A DNA stretch of 64,000 nt from Fontibacterium subtropicum (GCA_965235415.1 CBDDXD010000003.1:62001-126000), one strand, 5' to 3'; counted from the first letter of the stretch, positions 26,264-34,042 are shown. Numbers and translations: made by a program. Notes: a model not told the origin generated them from the sequence alone.

Positions 26264-27091
26264 CTATTTAATATTTAAATATTCAATAAAACTTCTTAAA
26301 GAAATCACTATTAAATAAATTCCAAATATTTTTGTGATTAAATTTCTACTTACTTTATGAACAACTCTAGCCCCCAAAGGAGCCATTAACATAGTCACTG
26401 GTACAAAAACTAAAAACCCCGCAAGATTAAAATAACCAAAGCTAAATGGAGAATTAACTTTCGCAAAAATTGCTCCACTTGAAATCATGCTAACAGTTCC
26501 GGAAATTGCAATCAAAATTCCAATAGCTGCAGATGTTCCAATGGCCTTTCTCATGTCATAACCAAATAATCTCATAAAAGGCACGGATAATGAACCTCCA
26601 CCAATACCTAAGGGTACTGAAATAAAACCAATAAAATTACCAATTATAATTTTATAAATTTTTGGAATATTTCTTTCGGTTTCCTCTAATTTTGATTTTA
26701 AAAATAAAAAAAACAAACCTACTAAAAATGCAAATAATGAAAAAAATAAAACTAAATTTGCTGTTTTAAGATTTGAAGCTAAGAATGTTCCAATAATAAC
26801 TCCCAAAACAATATAAATACCAAAAGATTTAATTAGACCAAAATCAACAGCATTAAATTTCATGTGCGTTCTTGTCGACATGATTGAAGTTGGAATTATA
26901 ATTGCAAGTGAAGTTCCTAAAGCCAAGTGCATTTTAGTTTCCATTTCAAAATGAAGAAATGTAAATGCATAATACAAAGCGGGCACCATTACTAAGCCAC
27001 CGCCTACACCAAGAAGACCTGCCATGAATCCAGCAACCGATGCTGCTATCATCATTACAATTAAAAGATAGAAAATTTGTGACCAATCCAT
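26264..27091 (-). CDS. TauE/SafE family membrane permease
   Basis: A 275-residue integral membrane protein of the TauE/SafE (DUF81) family, which includes putative exporters of sulfite and other organosulfur anions. It has two repeats of the family motif, GLLGVGGGLVMVPALYY near the N-terminus (about residues 26-42) and VPLGIGGGSLSVPFMRLFG in the middle (about 158-176), with about eight hydrophobic helices. The substrate cannot be told from sequence. It converges on lon, and no neighbour suggests a pathway. Confidence 0.88.
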   Translation of the reverse strand: MDWSQIFYLLIVMMIAASVAGFMAGLLGVGGGLVMVPALYYAFTFLHFEMETKMHLALGTSLAIIIPTSIMSTRTHMKFNAVDFGLIKSFGIYIVLGVIIGTFLASNLKTANLVLFFSLFAFLVGLFFLFLKSKLEETERNIPKIYKIIIGNFIGFISVPLGIGGGSLSVPFMRLFGYDMRKAIGTSAAIGILIAISGTVSMISSGAIFAKVNSPFSFGYFNLAGFLVFVPVTMLMAPLGARVVHKVSRNLITKIFGIYLIVISLRSFIEYLNIK

Positions 27092-27146
27092 AAAAATTGA
27101 TTAATTTATATATTTTTGATTAATAAATAATAGTTAATATTCAAAA

Positions 27147-27401
27147 ATGAAAATAATTAAAAAATATTGGTATATAATTCCTCTATTATTAATAATTTGG
27201 TATTTTTATCCTAGTGATTATCTAAAAAACTGCGTAAGTGATTTTAAAAATAAACAGACATTCTATAAAAATCAATTTGCTGATCAATATGGTTTAATTA
27301 CTTGTTCAAAGATTAAAAAAGATGATCAAAACACATTTAACCTTTTAAAAGGAAAAGTTTTCTCAAAAACTACTGCTTTTAAAAAGTATTTACCTAAGTA
27401 A
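27147..27401 (+). CDS. Small protein with N-terminal membrane anchor, function unknown
   Basis: I do not recognise this 84-residue protein. It starts with a basic segment and one hydrophobic helix (about residues 8-23, ending in WYFYPSDY), followed by a lysine-rich soluble part with two cysteines (NCVSDF and ITCSKI). It may be an inner-membrane-anchored periplasmic protein. It is divergent from the TauE/SafE gene and lies before the tRNA-Val pair. No Shine-Dalgarno sequence is evident. Confidence 0.6.
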   Translation: MKIIKKYWYIIPLLLIIWYFYPSDYLKNCVSDFKNKQTFYKNQFADQYGLITCSKIKKDDQNTFNLLKGKVFSKTTAFKKYLPK

Positions 27402-27452
27402 TTATTATTTTCACTTTCACTAATTATTGTTATACAAGTTTTTTTATATTTA

Positions 27453-27528
27453 GGGCGATTAGCTCAGTTGGTAGAGCATCTCGTTTACACCGAGAGGGTC
27501 GGGAGTTCGAGTCTCTCATCGCCCACCA
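27453..27528 (+). tRNA. tRNA-Val (anticodon TAC)
   Basis: A 76-nt tRNA. The acceptor GGGCGAT pairs with ATCGCCC at 27518-27524, and the anticodon stem TCTCG/CGAGA encloses loop TTTACAC, giving TAC. CCA is encoded. A second valine tRNA follows 17 nt later. Confidence 0.97.
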
Positions 27529-27545
27529 TTAATTATTTTTTTTAA

Positions 27546-27620
27546 GGGCATCTAGTTCATTGGTAGAACACTTGCTCGACACGCAAGGGGTGGTAAGTTC
27601 GATTCTTACGATGCCCACCA
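27546..27620 (+). tRNA. tRNA-Val (anticodon GAC) with C33
   Basis: A 75-nt tRNA. The acceptor GGGCATC pairs with GATGCCC, the D stem is GTTC/GAAC, the anticodon stem is CTTGC/GCAAG (27571-27575 and 27583-27587), and the T stem is GTAAG/CTTAC. The loop at 27576-27582 reads TCGACAC, so the anticodon is GAC and position 33 is C instead of the near-universal T. CCA is encoded. The next protein gene starts 7 nt later. Confidence 0.9.
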
Positions 27621-27627
27621 TTAGGAT

Positions 27628-27963
27628 ATGGATAAACTGTTTGTTTACGGAACTTTAATGCCAAATAATAAAAATTTTTTTATTTTAAAAAATATTTTAG
27701 GAAATTGGCAAAAAGCTTTCACTTTTGGTTCTGTTAAGAAAATAAAGTTAGAAAAAGATTTTGAATATGATGCAATTATTCCAAATACAAAAGCAGATAA
27801 AATTAATGGTTATTTATTAACCTCATTCGGTCTTAAGTATCTATGGAAAAAATTAGATTGTTATGAAGGAAAACATTATCAAAGAACAATCACTGATGTG
27901 TATTTAAAGAATAACCAAAAAACAGAAGCCTATATTTATTCTCTTAAAATTGCTGAGTTATAA
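27628..27963 (+). CDS. Gamma-glutamylcyclotransferase-like (AIG2 family) protein
   Basis: A 111-residue protein of the gamma-glutamylcyclotransferase/AIG2-like fold. The N-terminal LFVYGTLMPNNKNF (about residues 4-17) is the family's substrate-loop signature, and LDCYEGKHYQRTITDVYLKN (about 77-96) matches the YEG region with the likely catalytic glutamate. Family members release 5-oxoproline from gamma-glutamyl peptides or amines; the true substrate here is unknown. The ATG lies 7 nt after tRNA-Val(GAC), so a leader is almost absent. Confidence 0.85.
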   Translation: MDKLFVYGTLMPNNKNFFILKNILGNWQKAFTFGSVKKIKLEKDFEYDAIIPNTKADKINGYLLTSFGLKYLWKKLDCYEGKHYQRTITDVYLKNNQKTEAYIYSLKIAEL

Positions 27964-28021
27964 TTTATAAGACTTTTTGAAGAATTCTGTGTATAAATTT
28001 ACTCAGTAATTTTAAATTGTG

Positions 28022-28055
28022 GTGACAGCATAATTTTGGCTGCACTACTTTTTTT
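28022..28055 (+). terminator. Possible weak terminator before tRNA-Asp
   Basis: GTG-A-CAGC (28022-28029) can pair with GCTGCAC (28039-28045), leaving one bulged A and a 9-nt loop. A run of seven T follows at 28049-28055. It would end the tRNA-Val/cyclotransferase transcript just before tRNA-Asp. Confidence 0.4.
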
Positions 28056-28056
28056 A

Positions 28057-28134
28057 GGGGGTGTAGCTCAGCTTGGTTAGAGCGCCTGCCTGTCACGCAG
28101 GAGGCCGCGGGTTCGAGTCCCGTCACTCCCGCCA
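28057..28134 (+). tRNA. tRNA-Asp (anticodon GTC)
   Basis: The acceptor GGGGGTG pairs with CACTCCC with one G-T wobble, and the discriminator is G as in tRNA-Asp. The anticodon stem CCTGC/GCAGG encloses loop CTGTCAC, giving GTC. CCA is encoded. The MarC-family gene begins 17 nt downstream. Confidence 0.97.
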
Positions 28135-28151
28135 GAATAAATACTTAAAAT

Positions 28152-28778
28152 ATGAGTTCAACTTTTTTTAATTCTTTTGCAGTTTTATTTGTTGCTATAG
28201 ATGCAGCAGGAATTGGACCTTTATTTTTATTATTAACTGAAGGAGCAACAAGAGATCAAAGATTTAAGATTGCAATTAAATCATCTCTAATTGCTTTTTC
28301 TGTATTAATTATTTTTGCATACGGAGGTAAATTTTTTTTTAACTGGATCGGGGTATCAATAAATTCTCTTAAAATTGCAGGGGGGATAATTTTATTTATT
28401 ATTTCAATTGAAATGCTTTTAGATAAAAGAAGATTAAGAAGAGAAGAGAGCGCTAATAAAGTTTTAAGTGAAAAAACTATAGAAGAAATTTCAATTTTTC
28501 CGCTCGCAATTCCTTTGATTGCTGGACCTGCTGCCTTAACTTCTGTTTTACTTTTAGTAAATGCAAGTTCAAAAGATCCAGAAAGATTAATAATGGTTTA
28601 TATTGCTTTAACTGCAGTAATGATAGTAACTTTTTTTCATATGATATTTTCTGCAATTCTTGCAAACTATACAAGTAAAAATATTCTCAATGTATTTTCA
28701 CGAGTGATAGCTTTAATTTTAGCATCTCTTGCAATTCAATTTATTGTAGATGGAATTAAATCAAGTTTTGGATTTTAA
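28152..28778 (+). CDS. MarC family integral membrane protein
   Basis: A 208-residue polytopic membrane protein of the MarC/UPF0056 family. About six hydrophobic helices are visible, with the family segments FVAIDAAGIGPLFLLLTEG (about residues 14-32), LKIAGGIILFIISIEML (about 74-90) and FPLAIPLIAGPAALTSVLLLV (about 116-136). The function is unknown; the name reflects a former, unsupported link to antibiotic resistance. The last 4 nt overlap the convergent rlmB stop. Confidence 0.88.
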   Translation: MSSTFFNSFAVLFVAIDAAGIGPLFLLLTEGATRDQRFKIAIKSSLIAFSVLIIFAYGGKFFFNWIGVSINSLKIAGGIILFIISIEMLLDKRRLRREESANKVLSEKTIEEISIFPLAIPLIAGPAALTSVLLLVNASSKDPERLIMVYIALTAVMIVTFFHMIFSAILANYTSKNILNVFSRVIALILASLAIQFIVDGIKSSFGF

Positions 28779-29512
28779 TTTTTCTTTTGAAGTAATCTAA
28801 AAATACCTAAAGTTACTGAGACTGCATTAGAAACATTTAAGCTCTCAATTTCTTTGTTTATTTGAATTTTAATAAGATGATCGCAATTTTCTTTTACTAA
28901 CCTCCTAAGACCATCTCCCTCAGATCCAAAAACAAAAACATTCTGGTTAGACCACTTTTGGTCTTCAATATTTTCTTTTGCATTGCCATCTAGCCCATAT
29001 ACCCAATAATTATTTTTCTTTAAAAGTTCTAGCGCATTTGTAATATTTGATACTGGAATAATATTTACCATCTCCATTGCACCACTTGCGCTCTTGTACA
29101 TCATCTTGTTTTTAGGATTATAATTTTTCTCTAAAAGAATAACAGCATCAATATTAAAAGCGCTACAAGATCTAATTATCGATCCTATATTTCTTTGATC
29201 TGTAATATCATCTAGTACAACCAATGTATTTTTTGAATTATTTTTAATCTTTAAGTATTCTTTTAACTCTATTGCCGGAATACTTTCTATTTCGGCAGCA
29301 ATACCTTGATGAACAATACTTTCATTAATAAAAATTTTATCTATTTCTTTTTTGTCTTTAATCTCAATTATGATTTTTTTGTTGAAGTTTTTAGGATTAA
29401 AATCTTTTTCATTTTCTTCTGTAATAATAAGCTTATTTATTTTTCTTTTAGGGTTTTTGATGGCAGACAAAACTGCGTGTTTACCACCTATCCAAAATGC
29501 ACCTGTTTTCAT
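28775..29512 (-). CDS. rlmB: 23S rRNA (guanosine-2'-O-)-methyltransferase RlmB-like
   Basis: A SpoU-family RNA 2'-O-methyltransferase. The N-terminal substrate-binding domain begins WIGGKHAVLSAIKNPKRKI. The catalytic SPOUT domain has VVLDDITDQRNIGSIIRSC (about residues 96-114), FVFGSEGDGLRRLV (about 192-205) and IESLNVSNAVSVTLGIF (about 219-235), the three SpoU motifs. RlmB modifies G2251 of 23S rRNA in E. coli; TrmH-like tRNA activity is an alternative. It converges on the MarC gene with a 4-nt overlap. Confidence 0.9.
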   Translation of the reverse strand: MKTGAFWIGGKHAVLSAIKNPKRKINKLIITEENEKDFNPKNFNKKIIIEIKDKKEIDKIFINESIVHQGIAAEIESIPAIELKEYLKIKNNSKNTLVVLDDITDQRNIGSIIRSCSAFNIDAVILLEKNYNPKNKMMYKSASGAMEMVNIIPVSNITNALELLKKNNYWVYGLDGNAKENIEDQKWSNQNVFVFGSEGDGLRRLVKENCDHLIKIQINKEIESLNVSNAVSVTLGIFRLLQKKN

Positions 29513-29555
29513 TGATTTAATTGTTATAACTATCTTAATTTGAGTTAAAAATGTA

Positions 29556-29584
29556 TTGCATTAATATTGCTCACTAATTATATT
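29556..29584 (+). promoter_or_regulatory. Putative promoter of the tRNA-Tyr/tRNA-Gly/tuf unit
   Basis: TTGCAT at 29556-29561 and TATATT at 29579-29584 are 17 nt apart. The leader to tRNA-Tyr (29706) would be about 115 nt. It contains an inverted repeat, CAAAAC (29678-29683) and GTTTTG (29691-29696), with a 7-nt loop just before the tRNA. The rest of this 193-nt gap shows nothing else I can name. Confidence 0.4.
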
Positions 29585-29705
29585 CCGCATAATTTTAAGC
29601 TTCAAAATCGCAATAGTGTGGTTAGGAAGTTGTGTTGTAAAATTTTTCTTTTTAGAACACTTGAAAGCCACTCAAAGCAAAACCTCCGTCGTTTTGTGAA
29701 AAATT

Positions 29706-29791
29706 GGAGGGGTGACCGAGTGGTTAAAGGTGACGGTCTGTAAAACCGTTGGCTCCGGCCTACGAAGGTTCGAATCCTTCCCCCTCCACCA
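29706..29791 (+). tRNA. tRNA-Tyr (anticodon GTA)
   Basis: A class II tRNA. The acceptor GGAGGGG pairs with the CCCCTCC end, and the anticodon stem ACGGT/ACCGT encloses loop CTGTAAA, giving GTA. A long variable arm and encoded CCA are present. It begins the Tyr-Gly-tuf-Trp-secE-nusG array, an order shared with many proteobacteria (here without tRNA-Thr). Confidence 0.97.
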
Positions 29792-29856
29792 TGAGGGAGT
29801 GTTTGAAGAAAAGAAATGTTGGCAACAAAATAAAATTAGGAGTAAAGTTTGGTTAC

Positions 29857-29930
29857 GCGGGTGTAGTTCAATGGTAGAACTCCAGCCTTCCAAGCTGGTT
29901 GTGAGAGTTCGATTCTCTTCACCCGCTCCA
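29857..29930 (+). tRNA. tRNA-Gly (anticodon TCC)
   Basis: A 74-nt tRNA. The acceptor GCGGGTG pairs with CACCCGC, and the discriminator is T. The anticodon stem CCAGC/GCTGG encloses loop CTTCCAA, giving TCC. CCA is encoded. The tuf gene follows after 41 nt. Confidence 0.97.
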
Positions 29931-29971
29931 GATTAAAATTAATAATAAACTGAGAGGTGTAGAAAAAGTAA

Positions 29972-31159
29972 ATGTCTAAGGAAAAATTTCAAAGAACGAA
30001 ACCACATTGTAATATTGGAACTATTGGTCATGTCGATCATGGTAAAACAACTTTAACGGCCGCGATCACAAAAGTTCTTGCAAAAACTGGAGGAGCAAAA
30101 TTTGTTGCTTACGATCAGATTGATAAAACACCTGAAGAAAAAGCAAGAGGTATTACTATTTCTACAGCTCACGTTGAATATGAAACAGGAAAACGTCACT
30201 ATGCACACGTTGACTGTCCTGGACATGCCGATTATGTGAAAAACATGATCACAGGTGCTGCACAAATGGATGGAGCTATTTTAGTTGTGAATGCAGCTGA
30301 TGGTCCAATGCCACAAACTAGAGAACATATTCTTTTAGCTAGACAAGTCGGAGTTCCAGCTCTTGTTGTTTTTTTAAATAAAGTTGACACCGTTAATGAC
30401 AAAGAACTTTTAGATCTTGTTGAAATGGAAATTAGAGAACTTCTAACTTCTTATGGATATCCAGGAGACAAAACTCCAATTGTTAAAGGATCAGCATTAA
30501 AAGCTATCGAAGGTGACGCCGAACTTGGAGAAAAACCAATTCTCGCTTTAATGGATGCTGTTGATGCATTTATTCCACAACCTAATAGACCAAAAGACAA
30601 ACCATTCCTAATGCCAATAGAGGATGTATTTTCAATTTCTGGTCGAGGAACAGTTGTTACAGGTAGAATTGAATCAGGAATGATTAAAACTGGTGAAGAA
30701 ATGGAAATCATCGGAATTAGAGCTACACAAAAATCTGTTTGTACTGGCGTTGAGATGTTTAGAAAACTTCTAGACTCAGGTGAAGCAGGAGATAACGTTG
30801 GTATTCTTTTAAGAGGAATTGAGCGTGATCAAGTAGAAAGAGGACAAGTTTTGGCAAAGCCAGGATCTATTAAACCTCACACAAAATTTGAAGCTCAAGC
30901 TTATATTCTGAAAAAAGAAGAGGGTGGAAGACACACTCCATTCTTTACTAAATATCGTCCTCAGTTCTATTTTAGAACTACAGACGTTACAGGAGAAGTT
31001 GCATTACCAGCAGGTGTTGAAATGATTATGCCAGGAGATGATGCAAAAATGACTGTTACTTTAATCACTCCAATTGCGATGGATAATAATTTGAAATTTG
31101 CGATTAGAGAAGGAGGCAGAACCGTGGGAGCTGGAGTAGTTACTAAGATTATAGAATAA
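29972..31159 (+). CDS. tuf: Elongation factor Tu
   Basis: EF-Tu carries aminoacyl-tRNA to the ribosome. G1 is GHVDHGKTT (about residues 19-27), the switch region has EKARGITISTAHVEYE, DCPGHADYVKNM is G3, and NKVDTVND is G4. Domains 2 and 3 follow to residue 395. GAGRHTPFF-type residues are present as GGRHTPFFTKYRPQFYFRT. A weak GAGGTG lies upstream at 29953-29958. It is the only tuf in the window and sits outside the str operon, next to tRNA-Trp and secE. Confidence 0.98.
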   Translation: MSKEKFQRTKPHCNIGTIGHVDHGKTTLTAAITKVLAKTGGAKFVAYDQIDKTPEEKARGITISTAHVEYETGKRHYAHVDCPGHADYVKNMITGAAQMDGAILVVNAADGPMPQTREHILLARQVGVPALVVFLNKVDTVNDKELLDLVEMEIRELLTSYGYPGDKTPIVKGSALKAIEGDAELGEKPILALMDAVDAFIPQPNRPKDKPFLMPIEDVFSISGRGTVVTGRIESGMIKTGEEMEIIGIRATQKSVCTGVEMFRKLLDSGEAGDNVGILLRGIERDQVERGQVLAKPGSIKPHTKFEAQAYILKKEEGGRHTPFFTKYRPQFYFRTTDVTGEVALPAGVEMIMPGDDAKMTVTLITPIAMDNNLKFAIREGGRTVGAGVVTKIIE

Positions 31160-31164
31160 ATCTT

Positions 31165-31240
31165 AGGAGTGTAGCTCAATTGGTAGAGCGCCGGTCTCCA
31201 AAACCGGAGGTTGCGGGTTCAAGTCCCTCCACTCCTGCCA
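31165..31240 (+). tRNA. tRNA-Trp (anticodon CCA)
   Basis: A 76-nt tRNA. The acceptor AGGAGTG pairs with CACTCCT, and the discriminator is G. The anticodon stem CCGGT/ACCGG encloses loop CTCCAAA, giving CCA. The 3' CCA is encoded. It lies 5 nt after the tuf stop and 13 nt before secE, so all three are surely on one transcript. Confidence 0.97.
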
Positions 31241-31253
31241 CAGATTATTAAAT

Positions 31254-31439
31254 ATGTTTAATCCTATTCAGTTTTTGAGATCTGTTAAGCAGGAGGCTTT
31301 AAAAATAACTTGGCCAACAAGAAAAGAAACAACTATTGGAGCATTAACTGTTTTTGTTATGTCTGTGATAGCAGCTTTATTTTTTTTGTTACTGGACCAA
31401 ATTTTTAAACTAGGTCTAAATTATTTATTGGGAATTTAA
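31254..31439 (+). CDS. secE: Preprotein translocase subunit SecE
   Basis: The small essential subunit of the SecYEG channel. The 61-residue protein has the amphipathic VKQEALKITWPTRKETTIGA segment and one transmembrane helix (about residues 33-58). This is the short, single-helix SecE found in most bacteria. It starts 13 nt after tRNA-Trp and 3 nt before nusG. Confidence 0.95.
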   Translation: MFNPIQFLRSVKQEALKITWPTRKETTIGALTVFVMSVIAALFFLLLDQIFKLGLNYLLGI

Positions 31440-31442
31440 TTT

Positions 31443-31970
31443 ATGATGAAATGGTACATTATTCAGGCTCATTCAGGAGCAGAAAAAAAAGTTGCCAGTC
31501 TAATTCCTGAAAAACTTGAAAAAGAAGGTTTAGCTCATCACTTTGAGCAGACATTGGTTCCAACTCATGAAGTTACTGAGGTAAAAAAAGGAAAGAGAAC
31601 AACTTCTGAGAAAAAATACTTTCCGGGTTATTTTTTAGCTAAACTAGATATGAATGATCAAGTTTATCATTTAATAAAATCAATCAAAAGAATTACTGGT
31701 TTCTTAGGTGTTCCTGGAAAACCTACACCAATATCTGAAGCCGAAGTTACTAAGATTATGGGAAAAATTGAAGACGGAGCTCTTAAACCTTCAACAAGTA
31801 TAAGTTTTGATATTGGAGAACAAGTAAGAGTATGTGATGGACCATTTGCTTCATTTAGTGGTTTAGTAGAGGGAGTAGATGAAGAAAAGTCTAGACTAAA
31901 GGTTTCTGTTTCTATATTTGGTAGGCCCACACCTGTAGAGTTAGAATACGGACAGGTAGAAAAGATTTAA
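31443..31970 (+). CDS. nusG: Transcription termination/antitermination protein NusG
   Basis: NusG binds RNA polymerase and couples it to Rho or to the ribosome. The N-terminal NGN domain begins KWYIIQAHSGAEKKVA, with FFPGYFLAKLD-type residues present as KKYFPGYFLAKLDM, and the C-terminal KOW domain has EQVRVCDGPFASFSGLVEGV. The length of 175 is normal. Two adjacent ATGs (31443 and 31446) are equally good starts. Confidence 0.97.
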   Translation: MMKWYIIQAHSGAEKKVASLIPEKLEKEGLAHHFEQTLVPTHEVTEVKKGKRTTSEKKYFPGYFLAKLDMNDQVYHLIKSIKRITGFLGVPGKPTPISEAEVTKIMGKIEDGALKPSTSISFDIGEQVRVCDGPFASFSGLVEGVDEEKSRLKVSVSIFGRPTPVELEYGQVEKI

Positions 31971-31972
31971 GT

Positions 31973-32398
31973 ATGGCTAAAGAAGTTTCTGGAATTTTAA
32001 AATTACAAATTAAAGGTGGGCAAGCTAATCCCGCTCCTCCTGTTGGACCTGCTCTTGGACAAAGAGGTGTAAATATTATGGAATTTTGTAAGTCATTTAA
32101 TGACAAAACTAAATCCTTAATGGGACAACCAGTTCCAGTTGTTATTACAATATATAAAGACAAGAAATTTGATTTTATTATTAAAACTCCACCTGCATCA
32201 TTTTTAATTAAAGAAGCTATTAAACTTAAGAGCGGCTCTAAAGAACCAGGAAGAGTTATTGCAGCATCTATAACCAAGGCTCAGCTAAAAAAAATTGCCG
32301 AAATTAAGATGAAAGATTTAAATGCTTTTGACATTGAACAAGCGATCAAAATTATTGCCGGCTCAGCAAGATCAATGGGAGTTGAGGTAAAAGATTAA
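31973..32398 (+). CDS. rplK: 50S ribosomal protein L11
   Basis: L11 forms the GTPase-associated stalk base with 23S rRNA. The protein shows KLQIKGGQANPAPPVGPALG near the N-terminus, RGVNIMEFCKSFN, and the C-terminal rRNA-binding segment AFDIEQAIKIIAGSARSMGV. The length of 141 is normal. It lies 2 nt after nusG and overlaps rplA by 1 nt. Confidence 0.98.
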   Translation: MAKEVSGILKLQIKGGQANPAPPVGPALGQRGVNIMEFCKSFNDKTKSLMGQPVPVVITIYKDKKFDFIIKTPPASFLIKEAIKLKSGSKEPGRVIAASITKAQLKKIAEIKMKDLNAFDIEQAIKIIAGSARSMGVEVKD

Positions 32399-33090
32399 TG
32401 TCAAAAAAACATTCAAAAAGATTTTCAGCTTTAATCAAAGGACATGACAAGACAAAAGAGCTTGCGCTGTCCGAAGCTATAAAATTATTAAAAACAAAAT
32501 CAAATACAAAATTTTCAGAATCTATGGAAGCAATCTTTTTTTTAAATATTGATAAAGCCAAGACAGATCAAAATTTAAGAACAGTAGTAGATTTACCAAA
32601 TGGAAATGGAAGAAAAGTTAAAGTCGCAGTTATTTGTGGTAATGATAAATTAAATGAAGCTAAATCTTCAGGAGCTGAAATATCTGGATCAGAAGATTTA
32701 ATTAATGAAATCAATTCAGGAAAAGTAAATTTTGATGTATTAATTTCAACGCCTGACATGATGGCAAAAGTAGGAAAGCTAGGAAAAGTTTTAGGACCCA
32801 AAGGATTAATGCCCAATCCAAAATTAGGAACTGTTGCAAAAGATATAAAGTCTACTGTAGATGCGATTAAAAAAGGTAGAATTGAAATTAAATGTGATAA
32901 AGATGGAAATTTAGGCCTATCAATAGGTAAAGTTAAATTCTCTGACAAAGAATTATCTGAAAACTTTAAAAGTGTTTATGAAGTTGTTTCCAAAGAAAAA
33001 CCTGCTGGTATTAAAGGTAATTTTATAAATTCAATTTATTTATCTACAACTATGGGCCCTTCAGTTAAACTTCAACTTTCGAGTATTTAA
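32398..33090 (+). CDS. rplA: 50S ribosomal protein L1
   Basis: L1 forms the mobile L1 stalk near the E site. The signature segment is GPKGLMPNPKLGTVAKDI (about residues 134-151). The length of 230 is normal. Start and stop overlap rplK and rplJ by 1 nt each, so no space remains for the L10-binding leader that in E. coli lies between rplA and rplJ. Confidence 0.98.
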   Translation: MSKKHSKRFSALIKGHDKTKELALSEAIKLLKTKSNTKFSESMEAIFFLNIDKAKTDQNLRTVVDLPNGNGRKVKVAVICGNDKLNEAKSSGAEISGSEDLINEINSGKVNFDVLISTPDMMAKVGKLGKVLGPKGLMPNPKLGTVAKDIKSTVDAIKKGRIEIKCDKDGNLGLSIGKVKFSDKELSENFKSVYEVVSKEKPAGIKGNFINSIYLSTTMGPSVKLQLSSI

Positions 33091-33599
33091 TGAATAAAGA
33101 GCAAAAAAATATATATGTAAATGATTTAAAATCTGTCATTGCAGCCAATGAAGGAATTTTAGTTTATCATTATGAAGGTATTACCGTTAAAGATTTAGAG
33201 AGTCTACGTGCTAAAATGAGAGAGAGCGGCGCTTTTTTAAAAATTACAAAAAATAGAATTACAAAAATTGCACTTAAAGGATCTAAGGCTGAAAAGTTAG
33301 AGAAATTTTTTAAAGGACCAACGGCTATTGCTTGTTCAAAAGATCCAATTACTCTTGCAAAGACTTTAGTTACTTTTTCTAAAGGAAATGAAAAGTTAAA
33401 AATTCTTGGTGGTCTAATGGATGAAAAGTTATTAGAGCCATCAGATGTTGCCCATATAGCAACCTTACCTACTTTAAATGAGGCAAGAGCTAAAATTGTA
33501 GGTATTTTAGCAGCTCCTGCTCAAAAAATTGTAAGTATTTTGCTTGCACCAAGCGCAAAAATAGTTAATTTGATGCACGCAAAAAATTTAAAAAATTAA
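33090..33599 (+). CDS. rplJ: 50S ribosomal protein L10
   Basis: L10 anchors the L7/L12 dimers. The N-terminal rRNA-binding domain includes ILVYHYEGITVKDLESLR and FLKITKNRITKIALKG, and the C-terminal helix that binds L12 is rich in alanine and lysine (residues about 140-169). The length of 169 is normal. The start overlaps the rplA stop by 1 nt. Confidence 0.97.
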   Translation: MNKEQKNIYVNDLKSVIAANEGILVYHYEGITVKDLESLRAKMRESGAFLKITKNRITKIALKGSKAEKLEKFFKGPTAIACSKDPITLAKTLVTFSKGNEKLKILGGLMDEKLLEPSDVAHIATLPTLNEARAKIVGILAAPAQKIVSILLAPSAKIVNLMHAKNLKN

Positions 33600-33618
33600 A
33601 CCCACTAGGATATTTATA

Positions 33619-33993
33619 ATGCCAGACTTAAATAAAATTGTAGAAGAATTATCTAAACTTACTGTTGTTGAAGCAGCAGAACTTTCAAAAACCTTAGAAG
33701 AAAAATGGGGAGTTTCAGCAGCAGCTCCAGTTGCAGTAGCCGCACCAGCAGCTGCAGCAGGCGGGGCAACAGCCGAAGAAAAAAATGATTTTATAGTTAA
33801 TCTTGTTTCATCAGGCGATAACAAGATTGGAGTGATTAAAGAAGTAAGAGCGTTTACTGGTTTAGGTTTAAAAGAAGCTAAAGATTTAGTTGAAGGTGCA
33901 CCAAAACAACTTAAAGCTGGCGTTAGTAAAAAAGATGCTGACGATGTTAAAAAGAAACTTGAAGCAGTTGGCGCAAAAGTAGAACTTAAGTAA
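33619..33993 (+). CDS. rplL: 50S ribosomal protein L7/L12
   Basis: The multicopy stalk protein that recruits translation factors. The N-terminal dimerisation domain has IVEELSKLTVVEAAELSKTL, then an alanine-rich hinge (about residues 35-50), then the C-terminal domain with KIGVIKEVRAFTGLGLKEAK. The length of 124 is normal. A 19-nt gap separates it from rplJ. Confidence 0.98.
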   Translation: MPDLNKIVEELSKLTVVEAAELSKTLEEKWGVSAAAPVAVAAPAAAAGGATAEEKNDFIVNLVSSGDNKIGVIKEVRAFTGLGLKEAKDLVEGAPKQLKAGVSKKDADDVKKKLEAVGAKVELK

Positions 33994-34042
33994 ATTTAAA
34001 TTTTTTTTAGAGCCGGATAATAAAATATTCGGTTAATAAACT

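Noticed and set aside
26270..26283. 14-nt palindrome AATATTTAAATATT near the lon/TauE junction
   Set aside because: It is made only of A and T, lies in the coding end of the permease gene and is expected by chance in such DNA. It has no GC stem or T-run typical of a terminator.
27546..27620. Reading the second valine tRNA as tRNA-Ser(CGA)
   Set aside because: That needs a shifted loop that breaks the 5-bp stem CTTGC/GCAAG, and the tRNA lacks the long variable arm of serine tRNAs.
29672..29893. Minus-strand ORF across tRNA-Tyr and tRNA-Gly encoding a GKDSNLRRPEPTVLQ-type peptide
   Set aside because: This is the well-known false ORF made by reading a tRNA gene backwards. The tRNAs explain the sequence.
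31912..32277. Minus-strand ORF of 121 codons inside rplK
   Set aside because: It is a shadow of the A/T-ending codons of rplK on the other strand, with no motif and no support from neighbours.
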